Origin: Minisyncoccota bacterium
GTDB taxonomy: Bacteria > Patescibacteriota > Minisyncoccia > UBA6257 > HR35
Assembly: GCA_937934285.1 (NCBI GenBank)
Contig: CALHAT010000019.1
Location: 1-12,304 of the forward strand
Direction of reading: 5' to 3'
Length of the DNA stretch: 12,304 nucleotides
Within the stretch, counting starts at the first letter, position 1. Each line of letters starts with the position of its first letter. The notes below the pieces were generated by a model. It searched no databases, was not told the DNA's origin, and was given only the letters and a program-made list of their open reading frames with translations. A program made the translations under genes and the position numbers. This document shows positions 7,334 through 12,304 of this stretch, in pieces.

Positions 7334-7954
7334 ATGATACCGGAAAAAGTTATAAATTTTATTGGCACTGAAGACTATGACAAGATTCTTGAAGAACTTG
7401 CTAATTTTTTAGGTTTTGATTGGAGTGACCAGAAAATGCCGTTATTAATTTCATGGTTTAATGAAGTTTTAAGAGCCAATAAACAAGGAGATGATTTAAA
7501 AAATTTTACTAAAGAACTTCTAAGTTTTTTAGATGAAGAGAAATTAAATCAATTTTTAAATTATTTTGAGGAGAAATACCGACAAAAATTAGATGAACTT
7601 TGGCAAGAAGAATTTATTGAAGAAACTAAATTAACTGAAGAGCCAGAAGAAACCTTTGAAGAAAAGGAGAAAAGATATTTAGAATTGATGAAACAAATTT
7701 TAAAAAAACAAGAGGAGCCTACCCCATTCTTTTTTGAAGAAGACCAGCATCCTGAACCGATAGTTGAAAAAGAGTCAGAAAAAATAACAATTAGTTTTAG
7801 TCCTGAAGAAACATTAAAAATACCGTCGACTCCAAAACTGGATAAACAAGAACTCGAATTGCCCGAAAATACTGTCATTGTTAGAAAAGGTGAAGAAAAA
7901 AGTAAAGAAAAAAGTGAAGAAGAGGGTAATTTGTTAGATTTATCTCATTTATGA
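7334..7954 (+). CDS. Acidic cytosolic protein of unknown function in the T4SS-like operon
   Basis: I do not recognise this 206-residue protein. It has no signal peptide or membrane helix. Residues 1 to about 75 look folded and helical (FIGTEDYDKILEELANFLGF, then a Trp-containing segment). From about 85 onward it is strongly acidic and low in complexity, rich in Glu and Lys with Pro-containing spacers, so it is probably disordered or coiled. It ends in a compact hydrophobic tail, NLLDLSHL. An in-frame stop at 7325 fixes the ATG at 7334 as the first possible start; there is no Shine-Dalgarno site. It lies between the VirB6-like and PrgI genes, which suggests a cytosolic partner or adaptor of the secretion apparatus, but this rests on position alone. 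Confidence 0.72.
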   Translation: MIPEKVINFIGTEDYDKILEELANFLGFDWSDQKMPLLISWFNEVLRANKQGDDLKNFTKELLSFLDEEKLNQFLNYFEEKYRQKLDELWQEEFIEETKLTEEPEETFEEKEKRYLELMKQILKKQEEPTPFFFEEDQHPEPIVEKESEKITISFSPEETLKIPSTPKLDKQELELPENTVIVRKGEEKSKEKSEEEGNLLDLSHL

Positions 7955-7979
7955 TAAAATATTTTTAATAATTTTTAAA

Positions 7980-8549
7980 ATGCCAAGAAATTTTCCGGTA
8001 CCAAAATTTATAACCATTGAAGATAAATTGGCTGGGCTTTTAAATTTCAGACAATTGTTTTTTCTTTTAGGTGCTTTTCTCTTAAGCTTTTTGGTTTTTA
8101 ATCAGGTAGGTCAATTCGCAGGCTTGATAGCAGCTATTATTTTTTTTGGTATTGCTATTCTTTTAACCTTTGTTTATATTAATGGAAAACCTTTTGTTAA
8201 AATTCTTCCTAATTTCTTTGATTTTCTTTTACGAGGTAGACAATTTGTTTGGAGAAGAATAGAAAAAGTTTATTATAAAGAGATTCAAATTCCCGAGGCA
8301 GAAACTATTGAACCACCTTTACCGATCATAAAAAAAAGAGAAACCCCAATATTAGGAGAGAATTTAACTTTAGAAATAGATTATCCCGAGGTTTCGCCGG
8401 AAACCAAGGAGATAATTAATGTTTCCTTAGATAAGCCTATTGCTGAACAATTAGAAGATTTTTCTAAAATTTCTCATCACCACATTCTTAATCCCAAAAA
8501 TCCTTATAGATTTTTCCCTTATGTCAAGTTTTATCGATCAAAAAAATGA
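7980..8549 (+). CDS. PrgI family membrane protein
   Basis: This 189-residue protein matches the PrgI family, small membrane proteins encoded just upstream of VirB4-type ATPases in Gram-positive conjugation systems and in CPR genomes; they occupy the VirB3-like slot. Visible features are the N-terminal PVPKFITIEDKLAG segment (residues 6-19) and two adjacent transmembrane helices at about 27-45 and 48-68. These are followed by the family's GKPF...PNFFDFLLRG stretch (70-88) and a basic RRIEKVYYKE region. The C-terminal half is hydrophilic and Pro/Glu-rich, giving a longer cytosolic tail than in short PrgI proteins (~110 residues). The start follows the previous stop by 25 nt of pure A/T-rich sequence with no Shine-Dalgarno site. 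The stop overlaps the next start as ATGA. Confidence 0.88.
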   Translation: MPRNFPVPKFITIEDKLAGLLNFRQLFFLLGAFLLSFLVFNQVGQFAGLIAAIIFFGIAILLTFVYINGKPFVKILPNFFDFLLRGRQFVWRRIEKVYYKEIQIPEAETIEPPLPIIKKRETPILGENLTLEIDYPEVSPETKEIINVSLDKPIAEQLEDFSKISHHHILNPKNPYRFFPYVKFYRSKK

Positions 8550-9178
8550 TTGCCCTTCCGACACATAGTTTAATTAAAATTAAAGATATCAAAAACAGTG
8601 TTATTATTTTAGAAAATGGAGGTTTAAGATCTGTTTTAACAGTTAGCGGAATTAATTTTGGTCTTTTATCAGAAGCTGAACAAGATATAGTAATTGGACA
8701 ATTTAAATCTTTCTTAGACGGACTTGATTTTCCTATTCAAATTTTAATTGTTTCACGTTTAGAAAATATCCAAAATTATTTAAAAATTCTTCATTTAAAA
8801 TTAGAAACTGAAATAAATCCTTTGATTAAATTTCAATTAGAGGAGTATATTAGTTTTTTAGAAGATTATACAACAAACAATAAGATATTGCAAAAGAGAT
8901 TTTATATTGTAGTACCCTATGATCCCTTATCAGCTTCTTTGGGACCCTTAGGAAAATTACAGAAAAAAGAATCTCAAACAGAATCATTCAAGGTTCAATT
9001 AGAACAATTAGAATCCCGAATAATTTATGTGACTCATACTTTATCAACTATTGGTCTTATGATTAGAAGATTGGAAGATGAAGAAATCTTAGAGCTTTTA
9101 TACGAACTTTATAATCCTAATTTGAAATGGGGTCAGATACCCAAACCAATAATTGAAAAATTATTATCATTAACATGA
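8546..9178 (+). CDS. TraC-like domain protein (separate N-terminal part of a VirB4-type system)
   Basis: This is a 210-residue soluble protein with no membrane helix. It begins with a beta-rich segment (IKIKDIKNSVIILENGGLRS, residues 10-29) and continues with TVSGINFGLLSEAEQDIVIG (32-51) and a FPIQILIVSR strand (62-71). It then has a long helical region (75-115) and a YIVVPYDP strand (119-126). This order resembles the N-terminal domain of TraC/VirB4 proteins (often annotated as a TraC-like domain in CPR genomes). It is joined by ATGA overlaps to PrgI upstream and the ATPase downstream. Added to the 600-residue ATPase it gives 810 residues, near the usual length of a one-piece VirB4/TraC, so the two probably act as one unit. 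It has no Walker motifs of its own. Confidence 0.75.
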   Translation: MIALPTHSLIKIKDIKNSVIILENGGLRSVLTVSGINFGLLSEAEQDIVIGQFKSFLDGLDFPIQILIVSRLENIQNYLKILHLKLETEINPLIKFQLEEYISFLEDYTTNNKILQKRFYIVVPYDPLSASLGPLGKLQKKESQTESFKVQLEQLESRIIYVTHTLSTIGLMIRRLEDEEILELLYELYNPNLKWGQIPKPIIEKLLSLT

Positions 9179-10977
9179 TAGATTTATCAAAAATACCTTT
9201 TTTATCAAAAAATAAAAAAGCAAAGATACCGACTGTTGTTCCATTGTCTGGCTTCGAAAAGTTAAAAGAATTGATATCACCACCTGGAGCTGCATTTTTT
9301 ACCGATTATTTTCAAATAGGTGATATTTTGGGTAGAGCTTTGGTAGTTTTAGACTATCCTTCCTATTTAACATCCGGATGGCTTTCGCGATTAATTAATT
9401 TAAATGAAGTTTTTAATTTAGCTCTACATTTTACACCTTTAGAAACCCAGACGGTGTTAAAGCAATTAGAGAGACAATTGGCTAAAATTGAGGCTCAAAT
9501 TGCCGAAAGACAAGAAGCTGGCAAGGTTAGATCTCCAGAACTAACAGCTGCTTATAGAAATGTTGAATCGTTAAGAGATTTATTAGCTCAAGCTCAAGAA
9601 AGAATGTTGCAAATCGGTTTTTATTTAACTATTTTTGCTAAAGATAAAAAGGAATTAGATGTTTTAACTTCGGAAATTACTAAGACCCTGGAAAGTTATT
9701 TAATTACGGTAAAATCAATAATGTTTCAGCAAAAAGAGGCTTTCTTTAGCACTAATTTATTAGGTATTGATGAAGTAAAAACTCTTTATCATCTTAACTC
9801 CTCAACTGCCGCCTCCTTTTTTCCTTTTATTTCATCAGATATCATTGATGAAACAGGAATATTTTTTGGGATTAATCTTCAGAATGCGAGTTTGGTAATT
9901 TTAAATAGATGGGCATATGAAAATCCCCATTTAGTAATTTTAGCTCGATCAGGAGCAGGTAAATCTTATACAGCCAAATTGGAGGTAATGAGAAATTTAA
10001 TGATGGGTACCGATGTTATCATTCTAGATCCAGAGAATGAATATAAAAGTATTGCTGAATTTTACGATGGAGCTTTTATCTCTCTTTCTTTGCATTCTGA
10101 TGAAAAATTAAATCCTTTCGATTTACCACCTATTTTAGAAAATGAAGAACCGCTTGATGTTTATAAAGAACACACTGCTGATCTTATGAATTTTTGTCAA
10201 CTTTTGATGGGAGAAAAACTTGATCCTGAGGATTTTTCGATTTTAGACCAAGCTATTCACCAAACCTACCTCTCGTTTAATATTCTTCCAGATCAAAATT
10301 TCGGTGAAATTAAATCTTTTCCTACTTTAAATGATCTTGAAAAAATTTTAAGAAGTTTAGTAGGAGGTGATAAGATAGCTAACCGTTTATATCCTTTCAC
10401 TAAAGGTAATTTCGATGGTTTTGTCAATCGACCAACAACAGTAGAAATAAACAAAAGATTGGTAATTTTCGGTTTAAAAGAATTACCCGAAGTTTTAAGA
10501 CCAATTGGAATGTTTATAGCCTTAAACTATATTCTCAATAAAGTACGTCGAGAAATGAAAAGAAGATTGGTTATTATTGATGAGGCTTGGTGGATAATGA
10601 GACAGCCATTCGGAGCTGAGTTTTTGTTCAATGTTATTAAAAGGGGAAGAAAATACAATTTGGCAGTTACCAATATTACTCAGGATATTGAAGACTTTCT
10701 GGTTTCTCCCTTTGGAAAACCAATTATTACTAATTCAGCCATTGTTCTTCTGATGAAACAGTCGCCAGCAACAATTGATATTTGTTCACAAGCTTTTGTT
10801 CTTTCCGAAGGCGAGAAACAATTTTTGCTTCAAGCAGAAAGAGGCGAGGGACTTTTGATGATAGGTAATCGCCGTGCACCTATTTATATTTTAGCTTCTT
10901 ATGCTGAAGATCAAATTATTAGAAGTAGACCCGAACAATTAATAGCTTTAAAAAAAGCGAAAGAATCATTGCAATGA
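9175..10977 (+). CDS. VirB4/TraC-type T4SS ATPase
   Basis: This 600-residue cytosolic ATPase powers assembly or transport in type IV secretion systems. Residues 1-200 carry the VirB4-type N-terminal region: an alpha/beta segment, then a helical hairpin at about 93-146 and the IGFYLTIFAKD strand (147-157). The nucleotide-binding core follows: Walker A ARSGAGKS (257-264, K263 and S264; Ala replaces the usual first Gly), DPENEY (285-290), Walker B RLVIIDEAWW (464-473, D469, E470), RGRKYNL (490-496), and TQDIEDFL (502-509). The end, GEGLLMIGNRRAPI (557-570), is also typical. Start and stop both lie in ATGA overlaps with the genes on either side, indicating translational coupling. All key catalytic residues are present, so it should be active. 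It is shorter than one-piece VirB4 because the TraC-like domain is encoded separately upstream. Confidence 0.95.
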   Translation: MIDLSKIPFLSKNKKAKIPTVVPLSGFEKLKELISPPGAAFFTDYFQIGDILGRALVVLDYPSYLTSGWLSRLINLNEVFNLALHFTPLETQTVLKQLERQLAKIEAQIAERQEAGKVRSPELTAAYRNVESLRDLLAQAQERMLQIGFYLTIFAKDKKELDVLTSEITKTLESYLITVKSIMFQQKEAFFSTNLLGIDEVKTLYHLNSSTAASFFPFISSDIIDETGIFFGINLQNASLVILNRWAYENPHLVILARSGAGKSYTAKLEVMRNLMMGTDVIILDPENEYKSIAEFYDGAFISLSLHSDEKLNPFDLPPILENEEPLDVYKEHTADLMNFCQLLMGEKLDPEDFSILDQAIHQTYLSFNILPDQNFGEIKSFPTLNDLEKILRSLVGGDKIANRLYPFTKGNFDGFVNRPTTVEINKRLVIFGLKELPEVLRPIGMFIALNYILNKVRREMKRRLVIIDEAWWIMRQPFGAEFLFNVIKRGRKYNLAVTNITQDIEDFLVSPFGKPIITNSAIVLLMKQSPATIDICSQAFVLSEGEKQFLLQAERGEGLLMIGNRRAPIYILASYAEDQIIRSRPEQLIALKKAKESLQ

Positions 10978-11585
10978 GAAAAACAGTTGTTTTAATTCTT
11001 CTTGGTATTTTTTTAACTAAGGTGGATTTTGTTTTGGCTCAATTTCAACCTTATTTTAGTATCAAGAAGGGCTGGGAAGGGTTCGTTGTTGGTGTAGAAA
11101 TTATTGATCAAAAAACACAAAAAACTATTGATCCTAATTCATATAGTTATGAATGGTTTTTCCCAGTTATTTCTATTGATAAGTTTAAATCAAAAAATAA
11201 TTTATTTTTTGTGAAATTGGAAAAAGTTTTTTCTGATTTACAGATAAATTTAAAAATTAAAAAAATTTTAGCTAAAGAAATTTATGCCTTAGAGTCTAAA
11301 GTAGATTTACCCGCCCCAATAGTTAAAATAGTTAAAAAACATAAAGGAATTATTTTGCCATTAGAAACAACTCTTAATAGTAAAGATTATATTACAGCTA
11401 TTGTTGATAATTTTTCTGGTGAGGATATTAAATTTATTTGGGAAATAGATGGATTTTTTGTAAGCAATGAAAGGGATTTGCCAGTTAGTATTTTGCCATC
11501 CAAAAGCGGACTTTTAAAAGTTCAGGTTTTTGGTTCTTTTCCTCGAGAAAAAGCTGTCGATTTTAAATATATAAAGATTGAATAA
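10974..11585 (+). CDS. Secreted protein with two possible Ig-like domains
   Basis: This 203-residue protein starts with a signal peptide and likely cleavage after A22 (FVLA|QFQPY). The mature protein contains no cysteine and looks beta-rich. Two similar halves are visible: one around SYEWFFP (58-64) and one around FIWEIDG (154-160), the latter followed by a G-L-L-K-V-Q-V-F strand (179-186). Alternating strands with a central Tyr/Phe-x-Trp and a G-x-x-x-V-x-V ending are typical of Ig-like or PKD-like surface domains. No specific family is recognised. It overlaps the VirB4 stop (ATGA) and lies 1 nt before the next gene, so it is probably a surface or periplasmic part of the same apparatus, perhaps for adhesion or scaffolding; that role is inferred. 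Confidence 0.72.
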   Translation: MRKTVVLILLGIFLTKVDFVLAQFQPYFSIKKGWEGFVVGVEIIDQKTQKTIDPNSYSYEWFFPVISIDKFKSKNNLFFVKLEKVFSDLQINLKIKKILAKEIYALESKVDLPAPIVKIVKKHKGIILPLETTLNSKDYITAIVDNFSGEDIKFIWEIDGFFVSNERDLPVSILPSKSGLLKVQVFGSFPREKAVDFKYIKIE

Positions 11586-11586
11586 A

Positions 11587-12304
11587 ATGCTACCCCGACC
11601 ATCTGAATTTATAAAATGTCAAGATATAGTATCTTGTTTTCAGAGTATTTATAATTTTTTCTTTATTATTTTTTTAGCTTTAGCGTTTTTAATGTTTCTT
11701 ATAGGAGCTTTGGAATATCTTCTTTCTGGCGCCGGTATTTATCAAAAGGGTAAAGGAAAGGAAAAAATGATAAATTCTATTATTGCGATAATTGTTGTTT
11801 TGCTCATCCCGCCAATTCTACAGTTAATTAATCCCGAGATTTTTAAAGGAATTAAATTGCAAATACCTCAAATTAAAATCCTATTTCCAACTTTAAAAGA
11901 AGAATACGCAGGAGAAGATCCTAATGTTGGTTACAGTGGTCCGGTACCCCAGGGCAAGATTAAATTTGATGAAATTAAAAATCACCCCGATTATAAGTAT
12001 TACACCTTCAAGAAACTTACAGCGAGACCCGGTGTTGTTGTCAGTAAATCTATTGTAGAAAACCTTATAGGACTTGATCTATGTCTAGAGGACAACAACC
12101 TAGAAGCTACCATTACTTCCGGTTATACAGGAGGACAAGGACCCTCTAAATCTCGTTGTCACAGACAGACCGGCACATGTATTGATATAATAGTTAATAG
12201 TAGAGATTGTAAAGATTGGCAAACATTAGGTGGTTGTTTAGAGCGAGCGGGAGCAAAATTCGTTTTATTTGAAAGACGACCTGAAACACAGGAGGAACAA
12301 CAAC
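11587..12304 (+). CDS. VirB2/TrbC-like two-helix membrane segment fused to an M15-like peptidase domain, 3'-partial
   Basis: An open frame from the ATG at 11587 runs off the window, giving 239 residues so far. Residues 22-46 and 61-80 are two transmembrane helices joined by a short Gly/Lys-rich loop (SGAGIYQKGKGKEK). This is the layout of VirB2/TrbC pilin-like proteins, common in CPR genomes. After a linker, residues about 140-235 read as a peptidase M15 / Hedgehog-type zinc peptidase: ITSGY (176-180), a Ser/Cys/His-containing HRQTGTCIDI (192-201) with candidate zinc ligands H192 and D200, then GGCLERAGAKFVLFERR. The His-to-Asp spacing is 8 rather than the usual 7, and the second His ligand expected near the end is beyond the window, so activity is unproven. 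If active it would cut peptidoglycan cross-links or stem peptides and open a path through the wall. The gap from the previous stop is 1 nt. Confidence 0.72.
   Translation, partial: MLPRPSEFIKCQDIVSCFQSIYNFFFIIFLALAFLMFLIGALEYLLSGAGIYQKGKGKEKMINSIIAIIVVLLIPPILQLINPEIFKGIKLQIPQIKILFPTLKEEYAGEDPNVGYSGPVPQGKIKFDEIKNHPDYKYYTFKKLTARPGVVVSKSIVENLIGLDLCLEDNNLEATITSGYTGGQGPSKSRCHRQTGTCIDIIVNSRDCKDWQTLGGCLERAGAKFVLFERRPETQEEQQ

Noticed and set aside
7159..7371. 70-residue plus-strand open frame across the end of the VirB6-like gene
   Set aside because: It starts inside the VirB6-like coding region in another frame and looks like a chance frame; only its last 24 codons are discussed as a weak candidate.
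7561..7878. 105-residue minus-strand Ser-rich open frame
   Set aside because: Complement of the Glu/Lys-rich tail of the acidic protein (GAA on one strand reads TTC on the other); no family features.
7955..7979. Possible promoter (TAAAAT and TTTAATAAT) before the PrgI gene
   Set aside because: The 25-nt gap is pure A/T apart from its borders, so -10-like strings are expected by chance, and no -35 partner is visible.
1..12304. Possible alternative genetic code (TGA = Gly as in SR1/Gracilibacteria)
   Set aside because: TGA ends several genes exactly at ATGA junctions with the next start, and no conserved protein is interrupted by TGA, so the standard bacterial code applies.
1..12304. CRISPR arrays, insertion sequences, transposon ends, rRNA
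   Set aside because: I see no regularly spaced direct repeats, no transposase-like frames and no rRNA sequence; coding sequence fills almost the whole window.

Overview
The window is AT-rich and every gene lies on the + strand. Genes are packed almost end to end: five ATGA start/stop overlaps, one 20-nt overlap, and a largest intergenic gap of 77 nt. None of the visible starts has a convincing Shine-Dalgarno sequence. TGA is used as an ordinary stop, so the code is standard and not the TGA=Gly code of SR1/Gracilibacteria. The combination of a class II ribonucleotide reductase with an intein, lost Shine-Dalgarno sites, a tRNA without encoded CCA, and a PrgI / TraC-like / VirB4 cluster points to a Candidate Phyla Radiation (Patescibacteria, Parcubacteria-like) genome. 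This assignment is an inference from gene content and style, not from a phylogenetic marker.

Region 1 (1-2421) is housekeeping. The window opens inside the last ~30 residues of an intein. The intein is followed by the C-terminal ~533 residues of an adenosylcobalamin-dependent ribonucleotide reductase (NrdJ); the first extein residue after the intein is the predicted thiyl-radical cysteine. Next come a YraN/UPF0102 nuclease-fold protein, an FtsB/DivIC-like septum protein, and a tRNA-Thr(CGU). The 5' end of the tRNA lies inside the stop region of the FtsB-like gene, and its 3' end is one base before the next ATG.

Region 2 (2423-12304) is a type IV secretion-like (T4SS) operon that runs off the right edge. 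In order it encodes: an anchored extracytoplasmic protein of unknown function; a large secreted helical protein, possibly VirB5/TrbJ-like; a VirB6/TrbL-like polytopic membrane protein with a long helical tail; an acidic cytosolic protein of unknown function; a PrgI family membrane protein; a TraC-like domain protein; the VirB4-type ATPase; a secreted protein with two possible Ig-like domains; and a VirB2/TrbC-like two-helix membrane segment fused to what looks like an M15-type peptidase domain. Together these would form a membrane channel (VirB6, PrgI), its ATP-driven motor (VirB4 plus the TraC-like subunit), surface-exposed or pilus-associated parts, and a wall-cutting enzyme. No relaxase or VirD4 coupling protein is visible, so the substrate and purpose (secretion, conjugation, DNA uptake or pilus assembly) cannot be told from this window.
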